In this document: piece by piece, positions 25,278-36,000 of the stretch
How the letters are laid out: every line of letters starts with the position of its first letter
Numbering within the stretch: the first letter of the stretch is position 1
Assembly: GCF_021568775.1 (NCBI RefSeq)
Contig: NZ_JAKGSG010000034.1
Coordinates: 124,001 to 188,000 of the forward strand
Length of the DNA: 64,000 nucleotides
Direction: 5' to 3'
From: Antribacter soli
GTDB taxonomy: Bacteria; Actinomycetota; Actinomycetes; Actinomycetales; Cellulomonadaceae
Made by a program: the position numbers and the translations under genes
The notes under the pieces: generated by a model
Seen by the model: the letters and a program-made list of their open reading frames with translations, nothing else
What the model was told of the DNA's origin: nothing
Database searches by the model: none

Positions 25278-25337
25278 CTAACTCAGTCGCGCGATCGTGG
25301 ACTGCAAGGGAGCACCCAGTGCGGATACTGCGTTCAT
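25278..25337 (-). CDS. Possible 19-residue upstream ORF / leader peptide of the patatin gene
   Basis: The ORF MNAVSALGAPLQSTIARLS ends in TAG. A near-perfect Shine-Dalgarno (AGGAGGTGA) lies 5 nt before the ATG, the best in this stretch. It sits 46 nt upstream of the patatin ATG. It has no run of one amino acid to suggest classical attenuation. It may be a translated leader, a coupling ORF or a genuine micropeptide. Confidence 0.5.
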   Translation of the reverse strand: MNAVSALGAPLQSTIARLS

Positions 25338-25479
25338 GGGTCTCACCTCCTGCCGATGGATCACGATCGCCGAGACGCTAGCACGCCGGCGACGCGTTGC
25401 GCAGCCGGCACAAGCCGGTTGCCGTGTTGCTGTCGAACGCGCCGCCGACCGCCACACCCTCATCTGTGATGGGCCTCTT

Positions 25480-26034
25480 TCACGCTCCGCGCGCCGCGAG
25501 CCGCTTCCGGGCAGCCTCCACCAGCGCGACCAGGCTCGCGTCGGGATCGGGGAGGGCGTCCGCCGGCCACCAGGCGACGTCGAGCGACTCCTCGCTCACC
25601 GCGTGCACGGCGTCCGGCCCGGCCACCGCCAGGAAGCGGACGTCCAGGTGGTGCACGTCGCCGCGGCCCCCGCAGAACGGCACCGCATGCTCGTCGAGGT
25701 GGACAGGTACCGGGTCGAGCGCCAGGTCGAGCCCGGACTCCTCGGCGACCTCGCGTGTCGCGGCCGCGAGCAGCGAGCCGTCGCCCCCCTCCAGGTGGCC
25801 ACCGAGCTGGAACCACCGCCGCGCCTTCGCGTGCAGGGTCAGCAGGACGCGGGCGCCGTCGTCGGACAGCACGATCGTGGAGGCTGTCAGGTGGTCCGGG
25901 ACGCACTCGCGGTGCACGCCGTCGGGGTGTGCCTCCAGGTGCCGCACGTACCGCTCCCGCAGCCGCTCCTGGTCCGCGTCGGGCGCCGGCCACGACCGGA
26001 GCACCTCCGATGCGTCGTCCCGCAGCGATCCCAT
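25480..26034 (-). CDS. NUDIX hydrolase
   Basis: A 184-residue NUDIX protein. The box runs GGHLEGGDGSLLAAATREV and on through AEESGL. The REVAEESG core is intact, while the upstream Glu of the classical box is displaced as in other GGHVEPGD-type members. Such enzymes hydrolyse nucleoside diphosphates linked to another moiety; the substrate is not predictable here. ATG 26034 follows AAGGAG with good spacing and is chosen over GTG 26040. There is no obvious partner gene; it lies between the patatin and the NRPS operon end. Confidence 0.87.
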   Translation of the reverse strand: MGSLRDDASEVLRSWPAPDADQERLRERYVRHLEAHPDGVHRECVPDHLTASTIVLSDDGARVLLTLHAKARRWFQLGGHLEGGDGSLLAAATREVAEESGLDLALDPVPVHLDEHAVPFCGGRGDVHHLDVRFLAVAGPDAVHAVSEESLDVAWWPADALPDPDASLVALVEAARKRLAARGA

Positions 26035-26058
26035 CCGCACTCCTTCGATTCCGCGCCC

Positions 26059-26115
26059 GCGACCATGTAGCTGTTCACGTTCTGGGCCGCAGCACGTGAA
26101 CAGCTACATGGTCGC
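26059..26115. repeat. 22-bp perfect inverted repeat
   Basis: Positions 26059-26080 (GCGACCATGTAGCTGTTCAC and on) are the exact reverse complement of 26094-26115, around a 13-nt spacer. The arms are AT-richer than the surroundings and have no T-tract. It lies between the NUDIX start and the end of the NRPS operon, so it may insulate the two or be a REP-like element. Confidence 0.7.
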
Positions 26116-26148
26116 CGATCCGGGGACGGGGACCGATCCGGGGACGGG
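26115..26148. repeat. Tandem repeat, 2 x 18 bp
   Basis: CCGATCCGGGGACGGG occurs at 26115-26130 and 26133-26148, a period of 18 bp. It directly follows the right arm of the 22-bp palindrome and precedes the stop of the F420-reductase-like gene. It is probably a minor slippage repeat. Confidence 0.6.
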
Positions 26149-26159
26149 CACGGCCAATG

Positions 26160-26834
26160 TCAGGCCGCCGCCTCGTCCACCGCCTCGCGCACGGGAGCGC
26201 CGGCCTCCGCGGCCCGCGCCGCCAGCTCCGCCGCGGTGAGGAACGCCCCGAAGACCGGCCCGCCGGCCTCCAGGAACCGCCCGGCCGTCAGCCCGCCCAG
26301 GTCGACGGGGTCGAAGCCGAGGGAGTCCACGAGCTGCGCCACGACGGCGCCGGCCTCGGGGTCGTCCGTGGCCACGCCGACGGCTCGCCGGTCGGCCGCG
26401 CCGGCGGGCCGGGCGTCCGTCTCGACGTCGTGGTAGCCGAGGTGGTTGAGCGACTTGACCCACCGGGCACGCGGGTTGCGCCGGGCCACGACCTCGGAGG
26501 TCCCGAGCCCGGCAAGCTCGGGCATCGGCCCGTCGACGGGCTCCCAGTGGTTCATGAGGTCGACCACGACCTTGCCGTCGAGCGCCGCGTAGGGCAGGTC
26601 GCCGGAGCGGGACAACGGCACGGCGAGCAGCACGACGTCGGCCCACGCGACGACGTCGGCCCCCCGCGCGGCGGCCACCGCCTCCGCGCCGGGCGCGACC
26701 GTCTCGACGATGAGCTCGAGCATGAGCGAGTCCTGCCGGGGCGACCCGACGACCCGCACCTCGTGCCCTGCCTCGAGGGCGCGCTCCGCGAGCGCCACCC
26801 CGACCTTCCCCGCACCGAACAGACCGACCTTCAC
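26160..26834 (-). CDS. NADPH-dependent F420-reductase-like protein
   Basis: A 224-residue Rossmann protein: GTG start, VGLFGAGKVGVALAERAL nucleotide fold, VVLLAVPLS, LMNHWEPVDG and VKSLNHLGYHDVE, the pattern of NADP reductase, coenzyme F420-dependent (FNO-like). It could move hydride between NADPH and F420 or be a related reductase. It lies 65 bp after the PPTase gene at the end of the NRPS operon, so it may tailor the peptide or supply reduced F420. That link rests on position only. Family length is normal. Confidence 0.8.
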   Translation of the reverse strand: MKVGLFGAGKVGVALAERALEAGHEVRVVGSPRQDSLMLELIVETVAPGAEAVAAARGADVVAWADVVLLAVPLSRSGDLPYAALDGKVVVDLMNHWEPVDGPMPELAGLGTSEVVARRNPRARWVKSLNHLGYHDVETDARPAGAADRRAVGVATDDPEAGAVVAQLVDSLGFDPVDLGGLTAGRFLEAGGPVFGAFLTAAELAARAAEAGAPVREAVDEAAA

Positions 26835-26899
26835 GGCCACCTCAACGCGCGGGCGCCCCGCAGGCTTCCCCGGGCCCGGCTCCGCGGCCCGACCCCTGG

Positions 26900-27598
26900 T
26901 CAGAGCCCCGCCAGCAACGCCGTCCCATCCAGGGTGCGGACTTCCAGCGGGCTGTCGCTGAGCACCGCCACGGCGCCCACGGCGCCGGGCAGGGCCACGT
27001 CCGCGAGCGCGATAGGCAGCCCCGGGTCCGGCCCGTGGTGCACGACGGCGGCCGGGTCGTCCGGGGCGCTGACACGCACCGCGGTGAGGTCCACGGTCAG
27101 GCCGAGCCCGGTCGCCTTGAGCACCGCCTCCTTGCGCACCCAGGTGCGCAGGAGGCCGGCATCGTCGGCGGGGACCGGCTCTCCCTCGCCGAGGAGGATC
27201 CCGGCGACGTCGGACATGTCGCGCCGGTCCGCCGGTTCGGCGTCGACCCCGACGGGCAGCCCGCTCGCGGCGACCACGACCAGTCCTGCGCAGTGGCTCA
27301 CCGACAGCAGCGGACCCCCGTCGACGTACGGCGCGCCGTGCGGGCCGCCGCAGCGCGGGCACCGCCGCTCGACGGCGACCACGCCCGGCGCGATGCCGAG
27401 CGTCCGGCCGGCCACCGCCCGCACCAGCAGCGACGCGACGACCGACAGCCGCCGGTCCTCCGCCCGGCGGTAGCCGTCCGCCCTCGCCCGCTCGACCGGC
27501 CCGAGCAGGTGCTCGGGCACCGACCCGAGCCCCGCGGTCCGCACCGCGACCACGTCGACAGCCACGCCGGGGCCTGGCGCCCCCGCACCGGCCGTCAT
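26900..27598 (-). CDS. Sfp-type 4'-phosphopantetheinyl transferase
   Basis: A 232-residue PPTase that attaches the phosphopantetheine arm of CoA to the carrier domains of the NRPS. Motifs are VGVDAEPADRRD (magnesium-binding Asp), and WVRKEAVLKATGLGL (the WxxKExxxK motif). A CPRCG in the middle (RRCPRCGGPHGAPYV) is usual for this actinobacterial group. Its ATG overlaps the stop of the second NRPS gene as ATGA, so a dedicated activator is made in step with the megasynthase. Confidence 0.92.
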   Translation of the reverse strand: MTAGAGAPGPGVAVDVVAVRTAGLGSVPEHLLGPVERARADGYRRAEDRRLSVVASLLVRAVAGRTLGIAPGVVAVERRCPRCGGPHGAPYVDGGPLLSVSHCAGLVVVAASGLPVGVDAEPADRRDMSDVAGILLGEGEPVPADDAGLLRTWVRKEAVLKATGLGLTVDLTAVRVSAPDDPAAVVHHGPDPGLPIALADVALPGAVGAVAVLSDSPLEVRTLDGTALLAGL

Positions 27599-30500
27599 GC
27601 GCCCCGGGCGTGGGCGAGCTCGCGGTCGGCGGCCGCCTGGAGGGCCTCCCGGTCGCCGGCGATCTCGGCGTCGGGCACCGCGTCGGGCAGCCGGAGGTCC
27701 ATGTCGCGCAGGGGCGGGAAGAGCAGGCCCAGCACGCCCCACACCGCGAGCACCGCTCCGACGATCACGAGCGTGAGCCCGAGGCCGTCGACGCCGCCCG
27801 GGCCGCCGGTGCCCCAGTGCGCTCCCACCCAGGCGCTCGCCGGCCCCACGGTGAGGAAGCCCAGCGGCATCATCGCGGTCGCGAGCATCTGGTTGGTGGC
27901 CAGCACGCGGCCCTGCAGCTCGAGGCCCACCTTCGCCTGGATCAGCGAGAGCCAGTGGGCGTTGAGCACGAGGAGCGCCCCGTACACGCCGAACAGCCCG
28001 GCGGCCTGGACCACCGGCGACGACGTCACGCCGAGCACGACGACGGCGAGCCCGAGCACCGAGGTGCCACCCACCATCCCGAGCGCCCTGCGCCGGGTGC
28101 CTCCCCACAGCGCCATGACGAGGCCGCCCGCGAGGGCGCCCAGCCCGCCGACGCCGGTGACGACGCCGAGCACCTGCGGCGAGTGCTCCGCGAGCACGAG
28201 CGGCGTGGCGAGCGTGACGGGGAACGTGAACAGGTAGTTGAACACCACGAAGAACACGACCATCGCGACCATCTCGGGCCGCCGCAGGATGTAGCGCCAC
28301 CCGCCGGTCACCTCGCCGAGGAAGCCCTCCTCGCGGCGGACCCACAGCCGGTCGGGGAAGCGGACGACCGCGACGACGGCCACGGCGAGCACGAAGGTCA
28401 CGACGTCGACGCCGACCACGACGGGCAGCCCGAAAAGCCCGACGAGCACGCCGCCGACGAGGGCGGCGACGAGATCACCCGCGTTGAGCCCGAGGCCGAC
28501 GAGGCCGGCCGCCTGCCCGAGGTAGCGCTTCGGCACGAGCTGGGTCACCGCGGCGAGGTACGCGGGTCGCTGGAAGGCGTTCGCGAGGGCTCCGACGGCG
28601 GCGTAGAGGTACACGAACCCGACGTCGAGCCCGCCGGTCGCGAGGAGCACGACGAGCGCCGCCGTCATGGCCCCCGCGACGCCGTCGGCGACGAGCATGA
28701 CGCGCCGCCGGTCGAACCGGTCGGCGACGGCTCCGGCGAACGGCAGCGCGACGATCGACGGCAGGACGGCCATCACGGAGATCGTGGCGAACGCGCTCAC
28801 GGACCCCGTCTGCTGCAGCACCCACACGCCCAGCGCGAACGACGTCAGGCCGGTGCCGATCATGGACAGCAGCTGCGTGAGCGCCACCCACAGGAAGGTG
28901 CTCAGCCGCGCCTCGGCGGCTGCCGGCGGCGGCGTCGAGGGCCGCACGCCCCGCCGCCATGCGCTCACCCGGTCGGCGAGCAGCCGGGCGAGCTCCGGCG
29001 CCTGGTGCCGGGCGAAGAAGTGCCCGGCACGAGGGACCACGGCCAGCTCGACGTCGTCGGCGAAGTCACGCCACTCGTCGAAGCGCTCGGTGTACAGCTC
29101 GGTGGAGCGGTCCCGCTCCCCCACCACGCACAGCACGGGCGCTCGCAGGCGTGGCCGCTCCTCCGCGGGCACGGCGTACCGGGCCGTGTAGTACGACTCC
29201 GCCTCCCGGTTGTCGTGCCGCAACGCCTGCATGAGCTGCGCCTGGTCGGCGGCGTCGAGCGCGTCGGTGAAGCCGCCGAGCGCACGCAGCGACTCCAGGT
29301 AGGCGCGGTCGGATACGAGCCGGTCCGCCGGGAACCACCGGTGCAGCAGCTCTACGAGCCGGCTCGGGATGCGCGCGGCGGGGAACGTGCCCGCCTCGAC
29401 GACGCCGAGCACGGGCGTCCCGGCCGCCTCGAGGCGCAGCGCGGTCTCCATGGCGAGCGCCCCGCCGAGGCAGTGCCCGTAGAGGACGACGGGGCCGTCG
29501 AGGGACTGGATCTCCTCGGCGAGCTCGGCGGCGACCTCGGGGACGGGCCGGTTCGGCTCGCCGGACCGCGACGTGTCGTGGCCCGGCAGGTCGACGCCGT
29601 GGAGCACCATGCCGTCGGGCAGCTCGGCCGCGAGCGGGGCGAACGCGACCGGCGACCCGCCACCGAAGGGCACGGCGACGACGTGCACGGTCGCCCCGGG
29701 GGCGCGGCCCCCGCCGCCGGGGGCGGGCCGCCGCAGCGTCCGCAGCAGCCCGCCCTGCGCCGAGGAGCGCCCGGCAGCCCGCTCGTCGAGCAGCTGGGCG
29801 AGCCCGCGGACGGTGGGGTGCGCGAACACGTCCACGACGCTGACGTCGCCGTCGAGAGCGCGCACGACCCGGACGGTGCTGAACGAGTCGCCGCCGAGGT
29901 CGAAGAAGTCGTCCTCGGCGCCGACCTCCGCCAGGCCGAGCACCTCGCGCCACGCCCCGGCCACGCGCAGCTCGGTCGGGCCCTCGGGTGCGACGGACCC
30001 CGCAGCAGGCCCGGCGACCGGCGCGGGCAGCGCGGCCCGGTCGATCTTGCCGTTGGCGGTCAGGGGCAGCCGGTCGAGCAGCACGACGTCGGCCGGGACC
30101 ATGTAGTCGGGCAGCCGCTCGCGCAGGTACACGCGCACCGCCACGTCGAGCCCGGCCGCCACCGGGACGGAGGGCACCAGGTAGGCGACCAGCCGGCGTC
30201 GGCCACCGTCCTCGCGGACCACGACGGCGGCGTCCGCGACGCCGGGCGCGCCGGCCGCGCACCGCGCGACCTCTCCCGGCTCCACCCGGTAGCCCCGGAT
30301 CTTGACCTGGTCGTCCACCCGCCCGAGGAACTGCACGTCCCCCGTGGGCAGGAGCCGCACGCGGTCCCCGGTCCGGTACGCGACCTCGCCCGTCGGCGCG
30401 CCGCCCCGGACCTCGGGGACGAAGCGCTCGGCGGTGAGGTCGTCCCGGCCGAGGTAGCCGCGGGACACGCTCGGCCCGGCGAGGCGCAGCTCGCCCGGGA

Positions 30501-33072
30501 CGCCGACGGGCAGCGGCCGGCCGGCGTCGTCCACGACGTGCGCGCGTGTGCCGGGGAACGGCCGCCCGAGCGGCACGACCGGCCCCGCCGTGCGCGCCGG
30601 GTCCGTCAGGTGGCCCGGCGCGGGCGGTACCTCGCGGCCCAGGGTGGACACGGTCGTCTCGGTTGGCCCGTAGTGGTTGTGCAGGCGCAGGGCGGGGGCG
30701 GCGGCCCGCACCCGGTCGACGAGGTCCCAGGGCAGCGCCTCGCCCGCGAGGACGAGGAGCTCACGGGGCAGGACTGCGCCTGGCAGGGAGTCGTCCCACA
30801 GCGCGGCGAGGTGGCTCGGCACCATCTTCACGGCGTCGACGCGGAAGGCGGCGAAGTAGGCCGCGACCTGCTCCGGGTCGGTGGCCTGCTCGTAGGCGAG
30901 GACATGCAGCCGGCCGCCCGTCGTGAGCGCGCCGAGCACGTTGGTGAGGCCGAGGTCGGCGGCGAGCGTCGACATCGTGGCCCACGACCACCCGTCGGCG
31001 AAGGACACCTTCTGCCGCAGCCCGTCGAGGTAGGCCGCGAGGTGCCGGTGCTCGACGGCGACGCCCTTCGGCGTCCCCGTCGTCCCGGACGTGAACAAGA
31101 CGTAGGCGAGGTCGTCCGACGCCGGTCGCCTGCGTCCCGCGGCACGGCCCGGTCGGGCGTCACCCGCCTCGTCCGGGAGCGCGACGACCCGCAGGCCGTC
31201 GGGGACGCGCCCGCGCAGGTGCTCAGGGGCGACCACCGCCGCGACCTCCCCGCCCGCGAGGACGGCCGCGACGCGGGAGTCCGGGTAGGTGGGGTCGGCC
31301 GGCACGTACGCGCAGCCCGCCTCCCAGGCGCCGAGCATCGTGACGACCGCGTCGGCCGACCGCTCGGCGAGCAGGCCGACGCGGTCACCCGGGCGGACTC
31401 CGGCGTCGTGCAGCGCTGCGGCCAGGCGCACGGCCCGATCGCGCAGCCCGCCGTACGTGAGGTCGGCGCCGCCGCTGGTGACGGCGACGGCGTCCGGCGT
31501 GCGGTCCGCCCACGACCAGACCCGCTCCAGGACGGTCGGGCCGACGGGCGGGGCGGCGACGTCGGCTCCGGTGAGCGCGTCGAGCGCGGACCGCTCCGCA
31601 CCGGTCAGGACCGGCAGCACCGCGACGGGTGCGTCCAGGCCGGCAGCCATCCCGGCAAGCACCTGCTCCACGTGGCCGAGCAGCCGCTCGACCGTGGCCG
31701 GCTCGAACAGGTCGGCGAAGTACTCGACGCTCACCTCCAGGTCGCCGTCCGGGTCTCCCGTCGCGAGCGTCCCCGCCGCATGGATCGCCAGGTCGCACTG
31801 GGCGTGCTCGCCCGGCACACCCAGCACCTGGGAAGCGACGCCCGGCAGCCGCAGGACCGGCTCGGCCTCGGTGTGCACGGTCAGGCTCACCTGGTACAGG
31901 CCGGTCGTGGTGGCGGACGCCCCCGCACCGCGGGCCCGTACCGCCTCCACGACCTCCTCGTAGCCCACGCTCTGGTGCGCGAGGCCGCTCAGCACGACGT
32001 CGCGCACGTGCTCGACCAGGCCGCGCACCGTCGTGCCGTCGCCGCTGCGGGTGCGCAGGGCCAGCGTGCCGACGAAGCAGCCGACGAGCGGCTCCAGCTC
32101 GGGTCGTGTCCGGCCCGCGACCGCGGTGCCGACGACGACGTCCGTGGTCCCCGCCCAGCGCCCGAGCACCACGTGCAGGGCCGCGAGCAGCACCATGTAC
32201 GGCGTCGTGCGGGTCTGCGTCGCGACGGCGTGCAGGGCGCGAGCGGCAGGCCGGGCGAGCTGCCGCCCGACCTCCCCCGCCCGCGGACCGGCCTGCGCCG
32301 AGCGCGGCCGGTCGGTCGGCAGCCCCAGCTCGGCGGGCGCGGCGTGCAGGTGCTCCGTCCAGTAGGCGAGCGAGGCGCCCTCCCGGCCCTCGGGCAGGCT
32401 GCGGTAGTACGTCACGTCGGCGAGGTCGAGCGCGAGCGGGGCGAGCTCCTCGCCCCGGTACAGCGCGCCCAGCTCGGCGAGGAGAATGCCGAGCGACCAG
32501 CCGTCGCAGGCGACGTGGTGCACCGAGAGCACGAGGACGGCGTCGGGCCAGGGCCCTTCGCCGGCGTCCGCGGCCCCGTCTGACCCCTCCTCCGCGACAC
32601 GCAACAGGGTCAGGCGCCACGGCTGGTCGGCCGCGAGGTCGAACGGCGCGTTCGCGACGCGGCGCACGTCCTCGGCGAGCGTGGCCTCGGTCGTGAGGCC
32701 GGTGCGCACGCCGTCGGCCGGCTCGTCGTCCACCTCGGCGACGGGCTCGGCCTCGAGCTCGACGATGCGGGTGCGCAGCACCCGGTGGCGGCGGACCAGG
32801 GCGAGGATCGCCTCGCGGAGACGGCCCGGGTCGACGCCGTCGTGCCCGTCTGCCCCGGTCGCGCGGAGCCGCACGGCGACGGGCACGATGAACGGGTCGG
32901 CCCCCGGCGTGAGCTGCCGGGCGAACCAGAAGCGTCGCTGCGCGGACGAGAGCGGCTCGGTGCCCTCGGGCCGCCGCGGGATGGGCCGCGGCCGGACGTC
33001 GGCCCCGTCGCCGCGGCGCTGCCGCCGTTCCCGGGCGGCCGCGAGGCGGGCCTCGAGCGCCGAGCTCGTCAC
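27595..33072 (-). CDS. NRPS (C-A-PCP-TE) fused to an MFS exporter
   Basis: An 1825-residue protein. Domains: C (about 36-470, HHVACDG at 185-191), A (510-1015; [12 protein letters not shown] at 659-670), PCP (GGDS, Ser1063), TE (1128-1375, GHCLGG with Cys1201, likely Asp1321 and His1351), then a Pro-rich linker and a whole MFS transporter (about 1388-1790, 10-12 helices, [14 protein letters not shown] loop). The A-domain pocket read by eye is D-L-T-K-V-A-H-V-S, closest to Asp-type codes. The GTG at 33072 overlaps the upstream stop (GTGA). It should add the third residue, release the product through a cysteine thioesterase and export it. Confidence 0.92.
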   Translation of the reverse strand: MTSSALEARLAAARERRQRRGDGADVRPRPIPRRPEGTEPLSSAQRRFWFARQLTPGADPFIVPVAVRLRATGADGHDGVDPGRLREAILALVRRHRVLRTRIVELEAEPVAEVDDEPADGVRTGLTTEATLAEDVRRVANAPFDLAADQPWRLTLLRVAEEGSDGAADAGEGPWPDAVLVLSVHHVACDGWSLGILLAELGALYRGEELAPLALDLADVTYYRSLPEGREGASLAYWTEHLHAAPAELGLPTDRPRSAQAGPRAGEVGRQLARPAARALHAVATQTRTTPYMVLLAALHVVLGRWAGTTDVVVGTAVAGRTRPELEPLVGCFVGTLALRTRSGDGTTVRGLVEHVRDVVLSGLAHQSVGYEEVVEAVRARGAGASATTTGLYQVSLTVHTEAEPVLRLPGVASQVLGVPGEHAQCDLAIHAAGTLATGDPDGDLEVSVEYFADLFEPATVERLLGHVEQVLAGMAAGLDAPVAVLPVLTGAERSALDALTGADVAAPPVGPTVLERVWSWADRTPDAVAVTSGGADLTYGGLRDRAVRLAAALHDAGVRPGDRVGLLAERSADAVVTMLGAWEAGCAYVPADPTYPDSRVAAVLAGGEVAAVVAPEHLRGRVPDGLRVVALPDEAGDARPGRAAGRRRPASDDLAYVLFTSGTTGTPKGVAVEHRHLAAYLDGLRQKVSFADGWSWATMSTLAADLGLTNVLGALTTGGRLHVLAYEQATDPEQVAAYFAAFRVDAVKMVPSHLAALWDDSLPGAVLPRELLVLAGEALPWDLVDRVRAAAPALRLHNHYGPTETTVSTLGREVPPAPGHLTDPARTAGPVVPLGRPFPGTRAHVVDDAGRPLPVGVPGELRLAGPSVSRGYLGRDDLTAERFVPEVRGGAPTGEVAYRTGDRVRLLPTGDVQFLGRVDDQVKIRGYRVEPGEVARCAAGAPGVADAAVVVREDGGRRRLVAYLVPSVPVAAGLDVAVRVYLRERLPDYMVPADVVLLDRLPLTANGKIDRAALPAPVAGPAAGSVAPEGPTELRVAGAWREVLGLAEVGAEDDFFDLGGDSFSTVRVVRALDGDVSVVDVFAHPTVRGLAQLLDERAAGRSSAQGGLLRTLRRPAPGGGGRAPGATVHVVAVPFGGGSPVAFAPLAAELPDGMVLHGVDLPGHDTSRSGEPNRPVPEVAAELAEEIQSLDGPVVLYGHCLGGALAMETALRLEAAGTPVLGVVEAGTFPAARIPSRLVELLHRWFPADRLVSDRAYLESLRALGGFTDALDAADQAQLMQALRHDNREAESYYTARYAVPAEERPRLRAPVLCVVGERDRSTELYTERFDEWRDFADDVELAVVPRAGHFFARHQAPELARLLADRVSAWRRGVRPSTPPPAAAEARLSTFLWVALTQLLSMIGTGLTSFALGVWVLQQTGSVSAFATISVMAVLPSIVALPFAGAVADRFDRRRVMLVADGVAGAMTAALVVLLATGGLDVGFVYLYAAVGALANAFQRPAYLAAVTQLVPKRYLGQAAGLVGLGLNAGDLVAALVGGVLVGLFGLPVVVGVDVVTFVLAVAVVAVVRFPDRLWVRREEGFLGEVTGGWRYILRRPEMVAMVVFFVVFNYLFTFPVTLATPLVLAEHSPQVLGVVTGVGGLGALAGGLVMALWGGTRRRALGMVGGTSVLGLAVVVLGVTSSPVVQAAGLFGVYGALLVLNAHWLSLIQAKVGLELQGRVLATNQMLATAMMPLGFLTVGPASAWVGAHWGTGGPGGVDGLGLTLVIVGAVLAVWGVLGLLFPPLRDMDLRLPDAVPDAEIAGDREALQAAADRELAHARGA

Positions 33073-36000
33073 AGGCCCGCCTCCTCGAGGTCGGCCAGGA
33101 GCAGCGCCTCGACGGCGCTCGCGAAGTCCGCCAGGACGGGCGCGTCGAACAGCACCCGGACGGGCACCGTCAGCTCCAGGTCGTCGCGCAGCAGCGCGAC
33201 GAGCCGGGTCGCGAGCAGCGAGTGCCCGCCGAGCGCGAGGAAGCTGTCCCGCCGCCCCACGCGCTCGACGCCGAGCACCTCCGCCCAGACGTCGGCGACC
33301 ACCTGCTCCACGTCCGTCGCGGGCGCCTCCCAGGGGACGTCGGCCGGACGGGCCTCGGCCGGTGCGGGCAGGGCCCGCCGGTCGACCTTCCCGTTCCCGG
33401 TCAGGGGCAGCGCGTCGAGCACCACCCATGTGCGGGGGACGTAGGTGGCGGGCAGGGTCTGGGCCAGCCGCTCCTCGAGCGCCGCCGTGTCGAGGCCGCC
33501 CGGCCCCGCGACGACGTACCCGACGAGCCGCGCGCCCGGCGTGCCCGCGCCGTCCACGCCCACGGCGCTCGGCGCGACGCCGAGCCGCGCGAGCGCGGCC
33601 TCGATCTCTCCCGTCTCGATGCGCACGCCGCGCACCTTGACCTGCCCGTCGGAGCGCCCCAGGCACTCCAGCGCGCCGTCGTCGCGCCAGCGCCCCAGGT
33701 CGCCTGTGCGGTAGAACCGGCCTGCCGGGGCGAGCCCCGCCTCGCGGAGCCACGGCAGGTCGCGGAACCGGTCCGCGGTGAGCTCGTCCCGGTCGTGGTA
33801 CCCGTCCGCGACGGCGTGGCCGCCGATCCAGACCTCGCCGGTCACGCCGGGCGGGACGGGCCGCCCGTTCGTGTCGAGCACGTGCACGACGGCGTTGGCG
33901 AGCGGGCGGCCCACCGGCACGCTCCCCGACTCTCCGTCCGCCGGCGTGATCCGGTGCGCGGTCGCCCAGATCGTCGCCTCGGTCGGCCCGTACACGTCCC
34001 AGGCCGCGCCGCACGCCGCCGCGAGGCGGGCCGCCAGCACGGGCGGGACCGGCTCGCCGCCGACGAGCGCGCGCAGCGCCGGGTCGCCCCGCCAGCCCGC
34101 CTCGAGCAGGACGTGCCACCCCGAGGGGGTCATCTGCACCACGGTGCAGCCCGCGAGCCGCGCGGCCAGCACGAAGCCGTCCTTGACGGTGGCCTCGTCC
34201 ACGACGCGCACGGCAGCCCCGCGTGCCAGCGGCAGCCAGATCTCCAGGCCCGAGATGTCGAACGACGGCGTCGTCACGTACGCCATCGCGTCGCCCGGGC
34301 CGAGGGGCAGCACGTCGTCGAAGGCGTCCAGGAGGCTCGCGAGCGCGGCGTGCCCGACGGTGACGCCCTTCGGGCGGCCCGTGGACCCGGAGGTGTAGAT
34401 CCGGTAGGCGGCCCCGCTGGGCGGACCCGCCGGGGAGGCCGGCGCCGGCGCCCCGTCCCACGCGGCCGGGTCGTCGGCGAGCAGCTCCTCGAGCTCGACC
34501 CGCAGCCCCTCCTCGACCTCCGGGCACGACCGGTCGGCCAGGAGGACCGGCACGGCGGAGTCGGCAAGCGTGTCCGCGAGCCGCGCGACGGGGTGGTCGG
34601 TGTCGACCGGCAGGTACGGCCGCCCGGCGAGCCAGGCGCCGAGCATCGCGGCGATGCCCCGGGCACCGCGCCGCGCGCCCACCGCTACCGGGTCGGGACC
34701 GCGCCCGGTCCCGGACGCGAGCACCGCGGCGACGGTGCGCGCCCCGGCGACGAGCTGCCCGTAGGAGACGGCGCCCAGGACGGGGTCGTCGACGGCGAGA
34801 GCGTCGGGCGTGGCGGCGGCCTGGGCGAGCACCTGCTCGGCGACCGTGCGCCCGGCCCCGGCCCGGACGACGTCGGCCCCGCTCAGCGCCGCCAGGCGCT
34901 CCCGCTCGGCGGGCGTGGTCCATTCGAGCCGTGACACGCGCGTCTGCGGGGCACCCGAGCCGGCGAGGAGGAGGGTGACGAGCTGGTCGAGCAGGCGCTC
35001 GGCCTCCTCGGGGCGGAAGCGGTCGCGCGCGAACTCGAGGGCGACGTGCGGGTGCGTGGGGTTGTCGCCCTCCCAGAACAAGGTGACGTCGCCCTTCGCG
35101 CCGCCGTTGTCGCGCTCGCGCACGAAGGACCAGGTGACGTCCGCAGCGGTGATCGCCGGGACGGCGCGCTGCATCGCGACCGTGAGCAGCGCGGCCCGGC
35201 TCGAGCCCTCGCGGCGCAACCCGGCGCCGCTCACCACGTCCGTGAGCGCGGGCAGGCCCACCTCGAGGTCGCGCGCGGTGTCGGCGGCGACGCGCGCGGC
35301 GAGGTCCGCGAACGCAGGGTCGTCGTCGAACCGGCAGCGGACGACGACGGAGCCGAGCAGCAGGCCCACCGTGTCCTCGATGTCGACGTGACCTCGTGCG
35401 CCCACGGAGCCCACGAGAGCCACGTCGGTGCGGCCGGTCTCCCGGTGGATCCGGGTGGCGGCCGCCGCGGTGACCACGGCGTAGGCGCTCGTGCCCGTCG
35501 CGGAGACGAGGTCCCGGACGGCCGAGACCTCGTCGGGGCCCAGCGAACGCTCGACGCGCCCGCCGTCCCAGGTGCCGTGGCCGGGCACGTGGCCGCCCGG
35601 TACGTCCTGGTCACGAGGCAGGCCGGCCAGGCGCTGCGCCCAGTGGGCGCGGACCGCGTCCGCGCGCCGCGCCTCGTCGGCGGTGACCCAGCGGGCGGCG
35701 TCGTCGAACGTGAGGCGCGGCGCGGGCGGGACCGGCGCCCCCTCGGCGAGCGCCTGGTGCACGGCCGCCAGGTCACGGAGGAACGGCTCGGTGGACAGGC
35801 CGTCGAAGGCGATGTGGTGCACGTGGACGAGAAGGGTGGCCTCGTCGCTCTCGCGGACGAGCAGCGCGCGCAGCAGCCCCCCGTCGGCGGCCGGCATGGG
35901 GGTGCGGGACTCGGCGTCCAGGGCGCCCCCACGCCGGGTGGCGGCCTCCCCGGCGGGCAGGCCGCGCAGGTCCACGACCTCGAACGGCACGGGGCCAGCC

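Noticed and set aside
26115-26148. CRISPR-like tandem repeats
   Set aside because: Only two 16-bp copies with 2-bp gaps; no spacers and no cas genes anywhere in the window.
27610-32583. Open plus-strand frame of 1657 codons opposite the NRPS gene, and similar giant frames at 35046-38159 and 38166-41300
   Set aside because: They are antisense to clearly recognised domains, are low-complexity Arg/Gly/His/Pro sequence and show no family motif. High GC makes stop codons rare in the shadow frames.
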